Below are positions 1 to 6,825 of a stretch of DNA of 11,394 nt, one piece after another. Within the stretch, counting starts at the first letter, position 1. Each line of letters begins with the position of its first letter. The position numbers and the translations under genes are program-made. This DNA is from Dehalococcoidia bacterium (GTDB taxonomy: Bacteria > Chloroflexota > Dehalococcoidia > Dehalococcoidales > UBA5760): assembly GCA_011176655.1 (NCBI GenBank), contig DUEB01000174.1:1-11394 (forward strand). Direction: 5' to 3'. Below the pieces are notes generated by a model. The model did no database searches. It was not told where the DNA came from and saw only the letters and a list, made by a program, of their open reading frames with translations.

Positions 1-525
1 GTTGAGCCCCTGCATTTCATTGAGGAAACCGGTAAGGCGGGAATAGTTTACCTCTATCACCTGGGGCTTCCGGAGGTGGTGGCTAAGATGGTGGCTGGGG
101 ACAGGGTCTACTTGAGGGTAGAGGGCCCCAATCTGGTGGTGGAAGACGGTCGTGGCGAGTATCTGGGGCAGGTCGAGCCCAAGCATGCTCAGCGGCTTAT
201 CAGGTTAATGACGGGAGGGAATGAGTACAGCGCCGCGGTTGTCAGCTCGACGGAGGACACCGCGAATATCATTATCCGCGAGGTCTACCAGCACCCCAGT
301 CAGGACGGGCGTCTCTCCTTCCCGGCCCGGGAATTTAAGAGTCCCCGGCCCTACCTCAGCGATAGAGTGATAAAACACGAACATGATTTGGAGTATGAGG
401 AGGGGGAGGCGGTGGAGGGGGAAGAGGAGGAGTCCGATTACACTGTGGCCAGCGTTAAAGAGGGAGAACTATTGGTCGAGGAGGCTACGGACGACAGCGA
501 TATTACTGATAGTGATGAAGGATAA
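1..525 (+). CDS. Conserved-looking hypothetical protein, 3' part only
   Basis: The reading frame is open from the first base of the window to a TAA at 523-525, so this is the last 174 residues of a longer protein whose start lies outside. I do not recognise the family. The visible part has a beta-rich stretch of roughly 60 residues (positions about 33-95 of the fragment: RVYLRVEGP, YLGQVEPKHAQRLIRLM, YSAAVVSS). This loosely resembles small beta domains such as HIRAN, but that is only an impression. The last 50 residues are strongly acidic, with runs of Glu and Asp, and are probably disordered. No membrane segment or catalytic motif is visible. The gene ends 14 bases before the gyrA ATG, so the two are probably co-transcribed. 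The internal GTG at 76 is not needed as a start, because the frame continues upstream. Confidence 0.75.
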   Translation, partial: VEPLHFIEETGKAGIVYLYHLGLPEVVAKMVAGDRVYLRVEGPNLVVEDGRGEYLGQVEPKHAQRLIRLMTGGNEYSAAVVSSTEDTANIIIREVYQHPSQDGRLSFPAREFKSPRPYLSDRVIKHEHDLEYEEGEAVEGEEEESDYTVASVKEGELLVEEATDDSDITDSDEG

Positions 526-539
526 GGGGATAAGTGAAC

Positions 540-2978
540 ATGGTTTTAGGCAAAATCAAAGCGGTCAACATAGAGGAAGAGGTAAAGAGTTCTTATCTCG
601 ACTACGCGATGAGCGTCATCGTTTCCCGTGCCCTGCCTGATGTCCGGGACGGGCTGAAGCCGGTTCACCGGCGCATTCTCTATGCCATGCAGGGTCTGGG
701 GCTGACTCACACCAGCCCTCATCGCAAGAGCGCCCGTGTGGTCGGTGAGGTGCTGGGTAAATACCACCCCCACGGGGATACCTCGGTTTATGACGCTATG
801 GTGCGCATGGCGCAGGATTTCTCGATGCGCTACGTGCTGATTGATGGACAGGGTAACTTCGGCAGTGTCGATAACGACCCTCCGGCGGCCATGCGTTACA
901 CCGAGGTGCGCCTGGCCTCAATCTCTCAGGAGATGCTGTTTGACATTGACAAGGACACCGTGGACTTCATGCCCAACTTTGACAGCAGCCTGAAGGAGCC
1001 CACGGTGCTGCCCGCTCGACTGCCTAACCTGCTGGTTAGCGGCAGCTCTGGAATTGCGGTCGGTATGGCCACCAACATCCCGCCGCATAACCTGGGCGAG
1101 GTCTGCGATGCCATCTTTCATCTCGTGGACAACCCGGAGGCCACCGTGAGCGAGCTCAACCAGTTTGTCAAGGGGCCTGATTTTCCCACCGCAGGCATCA
1201 TTCTGGGGCGGGAAGGGATTAAGAGCGCCTATGCTACCGGGCACGGCAAGGTGGTGGTTCAGGCTAAGGCTCACGTGGTGGATGCTCAAGAGGTGGGGCG
1301 TCGGCAGATAGTGGTCACCGAGCTTCCCTACCAGACGAACAAGGCGGCGCTTATAGAGCGGATAGCTACGCTGGTCAAGGATAAGAAAATCAGGGGCATC
1401 AGCGACATTCGTGACGAGTCAGACCGTCAGGGGATGCGTATTTGTATTGAATTGAGGAAGGACGCCCAGCCGCGGCCGGTGCTTAACAACCTTTATAAGT
1501 ACACCGCCATGCAGTCGGCTTTCTTCATTAACATGCTGGCTCTGGTCGACGGGCAGCCCCGGGTAATCAGCCTTAAAGAGGCGCTTCAGCACTATATAGA
1601 ATTTCGCAGCCAGGTCATCACCCGGCGCTCCCGCTTCGAGCTTAAGGAGGCTAAGGCCAGGGTTCATATTCTGGAGGGGCTGAAGGTTGCCCTGGACCAG
1701 ATTGATAAGGTCATCAGCACCATCCGCAAATCGGAGACGGCGGAGGCGGCTCGCCAGAACCTGATGGCTAACTTTGGCCTGTCTCAAGTGCAGGCGCAGG
1801 CCATTCTTGATATGCCGCTCCGTCGTCTGGCTAACCTGGAGCGGCAGAAGATACTCGATGAGTATGCCGAGGTAATAAAGAACATCGCCTATCTGGAAGA
1901 GCTTCTGGCCAGCCCCAAGCGGATACTCAGCCTGGTGAAGGAGGAGGTGGCGGAACTTAGGTCCAAGTACGCTGACCCCCGGCGCACCGAAATTCAGGAG
2001 CAGGGGGTAATAGAGTTCAGCGAGGAGGACCTTATTCCTCACCAGATAATGGTGGTGACCCTCAGCAAGCGGGGTTTTGTTAAGAGGGTCCCCTCTCAAG
2101 CCTACCGGGTGCAGCATCGCGGCGGCAAGGGTATCATCGGCATGGTGACCCGGGAGCAGGATGCGGTCAGGCTCCTGGTGGTGGCCGATACCCATGACCG
2201 GCTCTACTTCTTCACCAACCGGGGCCGGGTCTTCTGTCTCAAGTGCCACGAGATTCCGGCCGACATCTCTCGTACCGGTAAAGGGACGGCGGTGGTCAAT
2301 CTCTTTCCGGTGTTGGAGCAGGAGAGGGTAACCGCCATGGTGGCGGTCAGCGATTTCAAGCGGGGCGACTACCTTATCATGGCGACCTGTGGCGGGGAGG
2401 TGAAAAAGACGGCGGTGCAGAGCTTCCTTCAGGTGCGCTCCAGCGGGCTTATCGCCATGGACCTGGAGGAAGGCGACGAGCTGTGCTCTGCCAGCTTAGC
2501 CAGCGACCAGGATGATATGGTGCTGGTGACCAGGAAGGGGCAGTCCATCAGATTTCTGGTCTCCGAGCTGAGAGCCAGCCTGAGAACCAGCGGCGGGGTG
2601 CGGGGTATACGCCTGGCCTCTGATGACCGGGTGGTTAGTATGGGGGTTGCCTATCCCGATAATTTCCTGCTGGTGGTTACCACCAGCGGCTACGGTAAGC
2701 TGACTACGGTTGATGCCTATCCCCGTCAGCACCGGGCGGGCAGCGGTGTGAAGACTTTTAAGGTTGTCGAGAAAACGGGCGAGGTGGTGGATGCCAAGCT
2801 GGTTTCCAAGGCTCATCAGCTCATGCTCATCTCAGCCGAGGGTATCATCACGCGCACCCTGGTGAGAGAGAAGGGCCCGGGTCAGGGTATTTCCATCCAG
2901 GGCAGGAGTACTCAGGGGGTGCGGCTGATGCGGTTGGGGGACGGGGACCGGGTGGTAGCTATCGCCTGCTTTGAATAG
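540..2978 (+). CDS. gyrA: DNA gyrase subunit A
   Basis: This is the breakage-reunion subunit of DNA gyrase, which works with GyrB to introduce negative supercoils. The 812-residue protein has the usual family length. The N-terminal winged-helix domain carries the catalytic tyrosine at residue 120 ([10 protein letters not shown]). The quinolone-determining helix reads [10 protein letters not shown], with Thr81 in the place of E. coli Ser83 and Asp85 in the place of Asp87. The C-terminal beta-pinwheel begins near residue 495 and carries a GyrA box, QHRGGKG, at 525-531. This box argues for GyrA over ParC. The long acidic C-terminal tail of the E. coli protein is absent. I chose ATG 540 over the in-frame GTG at 534 because the purine-rich sequence at 523-530 sits about 10 bases before the ATG but only 4 before the GTG. 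gyrB is not in the window. Confidence 0.97.
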   Translation: MVLGKIKAVNIEEEVKSSYLDYAMSVIVSRALPDVRDGLKPVHRRILYAMQGLGLTHTSPHRKSARVVGEVLGKYHPHGDTSVYDAMVRMAQDFSMRYVLIDGQGNFGSVDNDPPAAMRYTEVRLASISQEMLFDIDKDTVDFMPNFDSSLKEPTVLPARLPNLLVSGSSGIAVGMATNIPPHNLGEVCDAIFHLVDNPEATVSELNQFVKGPDFPTAGIILGREGIKSAYATGHGKVVVQAKAHVVDAQEVGRRQIVVTELPYQTNKAALIERIATLVKDKKIRGISDIRDESDRQGMRICIELRKDAQPRPVLNNLYKYTAMQSAFFINMLALVDGQPRVISLKEALQHYIEFRSQVITRRSRFELKEAKARVHILEGLKVALDQIDKVISTIRKSETAEAARQNLMANFGLSQVQAQAILDMPLRRLANLERQKILDEYAEVIKNIAYLEELLASPKRILSLVKEEVAELRSKYADPRRTEIQEQGVIEFSEEDLIPHQIMVVTLSKRGFVKRVPSQAYRVQHRGGKGIIGMVTREQDAVRLLVVADTHDRLYFFTNRGRVFCLKCHEIPADISRTGKGTAVVNLFPVLEQERVTAMVAVSDFKRGDYLIMATCGGEVKKTAVQSFLQVRSSGLIAMDLEEGDELCSASLASDQDDMVLVTRKGQSIRFLVSELRASLRTSGGVRGIRLASDDRVVSMGVAYPDNFLLVVTTSGYGKLTTVDAYPRQHRAGSGVKTFKVVEKTGEVVDAKLVSKAHQLMLISAEGIITRTLVREKGPGQGISIQGRSTQGVRLMRLGDGDRVVAIACFE

Positions 2979-3017
2979 TCCTCTGAGCCAGTTAGCACCT
3001 GTCGGAGAGGGTCTCGG

Positions 3018-3707
3018 ATGAAGTTGCTTTTTATCCCCGGTGCCGCTTGTGGCCGTAAGGCGTGGCTGTGTCAGACCCGGCACTTTGCCGGTTCGGAGGC
3101 GGTTACTTTGCCCGGCCACCCTGAGGGTAAGCCTTGCTCCAGCGTCGCCGGTTATGCGGCCTGGCTGCGGGACTACATTGGCGAGCAGCAGTATCAGGGT
3201 GTCGTCCTGGCGGGCCACTCAATGGGGGGCGCCGTGGCTCAGCGCTACGCGCTGGATTATGGCGACGGGGTAAAGGCTCTGGTTTTAATCAGCACCGGAG
3301 CCAGACTGAGAATCCGTCCCGAGCTGCTTGAGGCGGTGAGGGGGATGGTCGCCGGGAGGCTGGCGTGGCGGGATTATCTGGAAGAGCGCCACAGCGCGAC
3401 TGTTCCTGAGGTCAGGCAGGCCATAATTGAGGAGAGGCTGCAGATTGGCCCGGCGGTGCTGTTGAACGACCTTCTTGCCTGCGATAAGTTCGACGTGATG
3501 GATAGAGTCCGGGCTATCAGGCTGCCGACGCTGGTTATCTCTGGCCTTGATGACGAGCTGACGCCGGTAAAGTATGCTCACTATCTAGCGAGCCAGATTG
3601 AGGGGGCCCGCGAGGTTATCGTTCCCGGAGCAGCGCACTGGGTGCTCGCGGAGAGGCCGCAGGAGGTTAGTCAAGCGATAGCGGGCTTTCTGGCCGGGCT
3701 TGACTGA
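3018..3707 (+). CDS. Alpha/beta hydrolase (esterase/lipase-like)
   Basis: This 229-residue protein has the alpha/beta hydrolase fold, is cytosolic (no signal peptide) and is of unknown substrate. The visible triad is the nucleophile Ser68 in the elbow GHSMGG, the acid Asp179 in SGLDDELTP and His207 in GAAHWVL. The N-terminal FIPGAACG supplies the oxyanion loop. Residues 95-160 form the variable cap. The small cap and short length fit the BioH/MhpC-like esterase group, but the substrate cannot be read from sequence. The start ATG 3018 has the purine-rich GGAGAGG seven bases upstream. The gene follows gyrA after only 39 bases on the same strand, so read-through from gyrA is likely. Its last 41 bases also encode, on the other strand, the C-terminus of the radical SAM gene. 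Confidence 0.9.
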   Translation: MKLLFIPGAACGRKAWLCQTRHFAGSEAVTLPGHPEGKPCSSVAGYAAWLRDYIGEQQYQGVVLAGHSMGGAVAQRYALDYGDGVKALVLISTGARLRIRPELLEAVRGMVAGRLAWRDYLEERHSATVPEVRQAIIEERLQIGPAVLLNDLLACDKFDVMDRVRAIRLPTLVISGLDDELTPVKYAHYLASQIEGAREVIVPGAAHWVLAERPQEVSQAIAGFLAGLD

Positions 3708-5532
3708 GCCGGTGCTTTTGCCGGCAGGAAGGTTGCCAGCGCTGTAGTCCACAGGCGGTGCATTCCTGATAACGGCAGTCGGGGACTTCCTTGCTTACCA
3801 GGGCGTTTTTCTGTTCTCGCTTGAGGAAGGCCTGGGTTAGCCCGCTGTCGATATGGGCCCAGGGTAGCGGCTCGTTCAGGGAGAGTTCCCGTTGGGCGTA
3901 GAAACCGGGTTCAAGGTGGCTCTCCTGGAAGGCACGGAGCCAGTTTTCGTGGTTGAAGTGCTCGCTCCAGCCATCGAAAATCGCGCCCAGCTGCCAGGCG
4001 CGCTGGATAACCCCGGCCAGCCTGCGGTCGCCGCGCGACATGGCGGCTTCAAGCTGACTCACCTTGGGGTCGTTCCAGGACAGCCTGACCTCCTTACGGC
4101 GCAGCCTCTGTTTCAAAAGCTCTATCTTGGCGTTTAGCTGCGGCTCGCCTTCCTGGGCCGCCCACTGAAACGGGGTGTGCGGCTTGGGCACAAAGGTGGA
4201 CAGGCTGACCCTTAATTGAGGTCTCCCCCCTCGGCTTCTTTTGCCCAGGGAGCTGATTTTATCAATCAGGGTGGCGATAGCCTCAACGTCGCCTTCGGTC
4301 TCGGTGGGCAGGCCGAGCATGAAGTAGAGCTTGAGGCTGTTCCAGCCGTGAGCGAAGGCTTCCGCGGCGGTTTCCAGGATGGCGTCTTCCGTGGTGTTCT
4401 TATTGATTGCCTGACGCAGCCGCTCGCTGCCTGCCTCCGGGGCAAAGGTGAGCCCGGTTCTTTTATGGGCGGCTAGTGAGTCGAGCAGTCTTACGGAGAA
4501 GCTGTCGGGCCTGAGGCTCGGTAGCGACAGGATAAGGTTCCGGTCTTGATAGCGGTGGAAGAGACTGGCGACCAGCTCGCTAATCCCAGGGTAGTCGGCG
4601 GTGCTCAGTGAAACCAGGGAGACCTCGTTATAGCCGCAGTTAGCCATCAGCTCGCCGACTGCCTTGAGCACCTCCTCCGGGGGGCGCTCGCGTACCGGGC
4701 GGTAGGTGTTGCCCGCCTGGCAGAAGCGGCAGCCGCGGCTGCAGCCCCGCTGAATCTCGACGGCGCCCCGGTCGTGGATAGCCTTGATGTAGGGGACGAC
4801 CGGTCTGGTGGGGGGCGGCGGCAGCTCGGCGACTATGCGCCGCTTAATGCGGGGGCTGGCTTCGGCGACCGTGGGGGTGATGCTTTGGAAAAGACCGTTT
4901 GCCCCGTATGCTACCTGGTACAGGCTGGGGACATAGACGCCGGGCACCTGTGCCAGCCGGCGCACTAGCTCTTCTTTGGGGGCTCTCTCGCGCTTCCAGT
5001 CCCGGAACTGGCCGACCAGCTCCATGGTTACCTCTTCGCCGTCTCCGATTATGAAGCAATCGATGAAGTCTGCCATCGGCTCGGGGTTGAGGGCGCAGCT
5101 ACCGCCGGCGATGACCAGCGGCTGGGACTCGCTTCTCTCTGCGGCCAGGAGCGGGATTCGGGCGAGGTGAAGCATATTGAGCACGTTGGTGTAGGTGAGT
5201 TCGTAGCCCAGGGAAAAACCGATGATGTCAAAGTCCTTGAGCGGGCGCTGGGATTCCAGGCTATATAGGGGTATGCCGCTGGCGTGCAGGTGGTCTGCCA
5301 TATCCGGCCAGGGGGCAAAGACCCTTTCCGCAAGCACATCCGGCTGAGAATTGAGTAGCTCGTACAGGATATGTATCGCCAGGGTGGACATGCCCAGCTC
5401 GTAGAGGTCCGGGTAGGAGAGGACGATTCGAACCGGGGTCTTGTCCCAGTCTTTGGTGATGGCGTTCCACTCGCCGCCGGTATAGCGGGCGGGTTTAACC
5501 ACCTGACATAGTATATTATCGAGATTGGTCAA
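3667..5532 (-). CDS. B12-binding-type radical SAM protein, TIGR03960-like
   Basis: This 621-residue protein has an N-terminal cobalamin-binding-like Rossmann region (about residues 30-200, including SYPDLYELGMST and IIGFSLGYELTYTNVLNML) followed by a radical SAM core. The core's cluster cysteines are Cys264, Cys268 and Cys271 in RGCSRGCRFCQ, a CX3CX2C motif. Near the C-terminus, Cys586, Cys591, Cys594 and Cys603 could hold another metal. The arrangement matches the TIGR03960 family, which is often fused to or next to a DUF2344 partner and lies near rplU in other bacteria. No such partner is visible here. The biochemical reaction is unknown. The start is TTG 5532, supported by AGGAG seven bases upstream on the minus strand. 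An exact tandem repeat lies in the upstream spacer. The 3' end overlaps the convergent hydrolase gene by 41 bp. Confidence 0.9.
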   Translation of the reverse strand: MTNLDNILCQVVKPARYTGGEWNAITKDWDKTPVRIVLSYPDLYELGMSTLAIHILYELLNSQPDVLAERVFAPWPDMADHLHASGIPLYSLESQRPLKDFDIIGFSLGYELTYTNVLNMLHLARIPLLAAERSESQPLVIAGGSCALNPEPMADFIDCFIIGDGEEVTMELVGQFRDWKRERAPKEELVRRLAQVPGVYVPSLYQVAYGANGLFQSITPTVAEASPRIKRRIVAELPPPPTRPVVPYIKAIHDRGAVEIQRGCSRGCRFCQAGNTYRPVRERPPEEVLKAVGELMANCGYNEVSLVSLSTADYPGISELVASLFHRYQDRNLILSLPSLRPDSFSVRLLDSLAAHKRTGLTFAPEAGSERLRQAINKNTTEDAILETAAEAFAHGWNSLKLYFMLGLPTETEGDVEAIATLIDKISSLGKRSRGGRPQLRVSLSTFVPKPHTPFQWAAQEGEPQLNAKIELLKQRLRRKEVRLSWNDPKVSQLEAAMSRGDRRLAGVIQRAWQLGAIFDGWSEHFNHENWLRAFQESHLEPGFYAQRELSLNEPLPWAHIDSGLTQAFLKREQKNALVSKEVPDCRYQECTACGLQRWQPSCRQKHRLSQARPESPLSLD

Positions 5533-5570
5533 TAAAAGGCTCCTAGTAAAGTACTTATCTGGAAGTCAGC

Positions 5571-5644
5571 TTAAAACTCCTGGTTAAGATATTGCCTGGG
5601 AGTTGGTTTAAAACTCCTGGTTAAGATATTGCCTGGGAGTTGGT
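5571..5644. repeat. Two exact 37-bp tandem repeats with internal dyad
   Basis: Positions 5571-5607 and 5608-5644 are identical, and the first six bases of a third copy follow at 5645-5650. Each unit contains an inverted repeat (AACTCC...GGAGTT, extended inside by GG/CC and outside by TTAAA/TTTAA). Transcribed on the minus strand, each unit would form an imperfect hairpin in the leader of the radical SAM gene. The rest of the 5533-5694 spacer holds a ribosome binding site at its 5' end on the plus strand and a possible -10 box at 5663-5668. Confidence 0.95.
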
Positions 5645-5662
5645 TTAAAAACCCCGAGGCTT

Positions 5663-5668
5663 ATTATA
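5663..5668 (-). promoter_or_regulatory. Possible -10 box for the radical SAM gene
   Basis: The minus strand reads TATAAT, a perfect -10 hexamer, but I see no convincing -35 box at the usual distance. If used, the transcript would start near 5656 and carry both 37-nt repeats in its 5' leader of about 120 nt. A short GC stem followed by T residues just downstream could alternatively mark the end of the preceding metallo-hydrolase transcript. Confidence 0.35.
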
Positions 5669-5694
5669 GTTTATGGTGGGGCAGTAATCCAGCC

Positions 5695-6480
5695 TCAGCC
5701 CTCCAGCTGCGCCAGGTCGAACCTCATGCCGTCCCGGGCGCTTACCACCCTGACCCCGGTCTCCTCAGTGAGCCTCTGGGCAATCTCCCAGGGCCGGGCC
5801 CGCCACATGGGCATCCCGAAGTGGGTCAGGATGGCGGCCTTCGGCTTGAGTTCGGTGATGAGGCGCTTGGCGTCAGGCACCGAGAGGTGGTCAATATCCG
5901 GTCTCGGCTCGGAGAAGACGACATTAATAATGAGTAGCTCGCCGCCGTAGCTCTTAAGCAGGCCGTCGAAGTAGCGAGTGTCGGCGATATAGGAGAAGGT
6001 GTGCTTCTCGGTCTTAAAGAGCAGTCCGTAGGTCTCTACCGGGTGTATGTGCCGCACCGGGGTGGCCAGGGATACCCCGCCGATGGCGTAGCTTTTGCCT
6101 TCCTTGAGGAGCTCAATACCCTCGAGGTAGTTCTTCAGGTAGGAGAAGATAACCGGCTCGTTCTCTAAGGCGTCAGCGGGCGTAAAGAGCCGGCCGCGGG
6201 GCTTGAACCCGCCCTGGGTCATCGCCTCGGTCATGACGTTAACATCTCCGGTATGGTCCAGGTGGCGGTGCGACAGGATAATGGCGCTCAGCCGGTCGGC
6301 CCGGAGCTTTCGCTTGGTGGACTGAACGATACAGCCCGGCCCGGGGTCAACCAGTATTTCGGTGCCGCCCAGGTTGAGCCACATGCCCCCAGAGGCCAGA
6401 ATCTGGGTGGCCACCATGATGCGGGCGCCGCCCGTTCCCAGGAAGGTGATGGTATCCGAAGGAGCCTTTTTGTCTGCCAT
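5695..6480 (-). CDS. Metallo-beta-lactamase-fold hydrolase (RNase Z-like)
   Basis: This 261-residue cytosolic protein belongs to the metallo-beta-lactamase superfamily. The first strand motif is TFLGTGGAR (residues 12-20), typical of the RNase Z/PhnP branch. Metal-ligand candidates are His71, His73, Asp75 and His76 (SHRHLDH), His146 (HIHPVETYG), Asp167 (IADTRYF), and His198 and His220 (LTHFGMP). A two-metal phosphodiesterase-like hydrolase is therefore likely. True tRNase Z proteins have a flexible exosite arm that I do not see, so the substrate is uncertain. The start is an ATG at 6478-6480, with only a weak AGGT upstream. The gene diverges from the selenium-type cluster and precedes the radical SAM gene on the same strand across a 162-bp spacer. 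Confidence 0.88.
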   Translation of the reverse strand: MADKKAPSDTITFLGTGGARIMVATQILASGGMWLNLGGTEILVDPGPGCIVQSTKRKLRADRLSAIILSHRHLDHTGDVNVMTEAMTQGGFKPRGRLFTPADALENEPVIFSYLKNYLEGIELLKEGKSYAIGGVSLATPVRHIHPVETYGLLFKTEKHTFSYIADTRYFDGLLKSYGGELLIINVVFSEPRPDIDHLSVPDAKRLITELKPKAAILTHFGMPMWRARPWEIAQRLTEETGVRVVSARDGMRFDLAQLEG

Positions 6481-6489
6481 AGCTACCTA

Positions 6490-6519
6490 ACTATAAGCGA
6501 TGACGGCGGTTTAAGACAA
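6490..6519 (-). promoter_or_regulatory. Possible promoter of the metallo-hydrolase gene
   Basis: On the minus strand, TTGTCT (6514-6519) and TATAGT (6490-6495) are separated by 18 bases. The -10 box ends only nine bases before the ATG, so the transcript would start within a few bases of the start codon and be nearly leaderless. That would fit the weak ribosome binding site. Confidence is limited because the -35 box is poor. Confidence 0.35.
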
Positions 6520-6527
6520 TCCTTTTA

Positions 6528-6556
6528 TTGCCATCGGGGGTGCTTTCGGGTATGAT
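6528..6556 (+). promoter_or_regulatory. Sigma70-type promoter for the leader RNA
   Basis: TTGCCA (6528-6533) and TATGAT (6551-6556) are separated by exactly 17 bases, close to the housekeeping consensus. The start of transcription would be about 6563. This places a leader of about 260 nt, with an intrinsic terminator, in front of the gene starting at 6826. Confidence 0.65.
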
Positions 6557-6612
6557 ATCCGGTGGCGAGTAAAGCCGGGTATTATTACCGCGGAGGAAAG
6601 GAGGTGAGAGCT

Positions 6613-6738
6613 GTGCTCTGGATAGTGCGCCTTAACCTAGCTAGTATCTGAGACCAGAGATGCGGCACAGGGTCTGTGCCGGTCCGGCTCGAAGACCTCC
6701 GCCCCCTCTTCGGAGAGGTTACCTGGTTAGCCCCGTGA
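6613..6738 (+). CDS. Short leader ORF with internal UGA; possible 41-residue selenoprotein
   Basis: GTG 6613 is preceded by the near-perfect Shine-Dalgarno AAAGGAGGTGAG (6597-6608). Translation gives 12 residues, MLWIVRLNLASI, up to a UGA at 6649-6651. If this UGA were read as selenocysteine, the frame would continue with DQRCGTGSVPV and on to a second UGA at 6736-6738, giving 41 residues with a U-X3-C pair. The hairpin at 6664-6680 is placed as a bacterial SECIS would be. Without readthrough this is a 12-residue leader peptide ending at 6651. The open stretch after the UGA is too short to be significant by itself in GC-rich DNA. The start codon sits in the AGAGC/GCTCT hairpin. The Shine-Dalgarno could also be a chance part of a folded riboswitch. 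No family is recognised. Confidence 0.35.
6664..6680 (+). promoter_or_regulatory. bSECIS-like hairpin
   Basis: The 17 bases GGCACAGGGTCTGTGCC form a seven-pair stem with apical GGT. From memory, the E. coli fdhF SelB-binding hairpin is also 17 nt, GGTTGCAGGTCTGCACC. The two share GG at the 5' end, GGTCTG at positions 8-13 and CC at the 3' end. The gap from the UGA (ending 6651) to the loop GGT is 19 nt, against 18 in fdhF. The bulged U of the fdhF element is missing here, since the stem pairs fully. A chance hairpin, or a helix of another riboswitch class, remains possible. Confidence 0.4.
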
Positions 6739-6766
6739 CCTATACTGGGTTTCGTTAAGCCGATTT

Positions 6767-6807
6767 AAGCGGTGGTGCGGAGTTCTTCGGCCACCGCTTA
6801 TTTTTTT
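6767..6807 (+). terminator. Intrinsic terminator of the leader RNA
   Basis: AAGCGGTGG (6767-6775) pairs perfectly with CCACCGCTT (6791-6799) around a 15-nt loop. It is followed by ATTTTTTT (6800-6807). It lies 18 bases before the ATG at 6826, between promoter and gene, which is the usual place for an attenuator. If it is not conditional, the leader is a free-standing short transcript. Confidence 0.85.
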
Positions 6808-6825
6808 AGAAAGGGTTAGCAAGAC

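Larger units (their letters stand above)
6563..6807 (+). ncRNA. Structured leader RNA with terminator; riboswitch or attenuator candidate
   Basis: The region lies between a good promoter and an intrinsic terminator and is rich in helices. Visible ones are 6576-6590 (CGG-GTA/TACCG), AGAGC/GCTCT (6607-6611 with 6615-6619), CGGCACAG/CTGTGCCG (6663-6670 with 6674-6681) and CCTCT/AGAGG (6705-6709 with 6714-6718). Long-range alternatives also exist: CGGAGG 6591-6596 or GGAGGT 6600-6605 with ACCTCCG 6695-6701, ACCAG 6653-6657 with CTGGT 6723-6727, and CTTAAC 6631-6636 with GTTAAG 6754-6759. Competing pairings are what an attenuator needs. The block around GAAGACCTCC and GGTTACCTGG recalls the molybdenum cofactor (Moco) riboswitch to me, but I cannot align it to the consensus here. 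A short ORF and a SECIS-like hairpin inside give a second explanation. Confidence 0.65.

Noticed and set aside
1419..2249. Long open frame opposite gyrA on the minus strand (about 276 codons)
   Set aside because: It lies fully antisense to a conserved gyrA region and its product has no recognisable domain. Long antisense frames are expected in GC-rich coding DNA.
534..2978. ParC rather than GyrA, and GTG 534 as start
   Set aside because: The GyrA box QHRGGKG is present. ATG 540 has better spacing to the purine-rich ribosome binding site.
3708..3725. Terminator between the convergent hydrolase and radical SAM genes
   Set aside because: GCCGG/CCGGC forms a five-pair stem, but the T residues are in its loop rather than after it, and it lies inside the radical SAM coding region.
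4216..4476. Open frames antisense to the radical SAM gene
   Set aside because: They mirror its codon structure and show no family motifs or ribosome binding sites.
5571..5644. CRISPR array
   Set aside because: The two 37-bp units are directly adjacent with no spacers, and there are no cas genes.
6600..6740. tRNA-Sec (selC) or another tRNA in the leader
   Set aside because: No CCA-compatible acceptor stem, no TTCAA-type anticodon loop and no GGTTCGANTCC T-arm were found.
6563..6807. T-box leader
   Set aside because: The GGTGGTGCGG at 6771 superficially recalls the T-box GGTGGNACCGCG. The ACCGCG part is missing, no specifier hairpin is evident, and the genes are not aminoacyl-tRNA synthetase or amino-acid genes.
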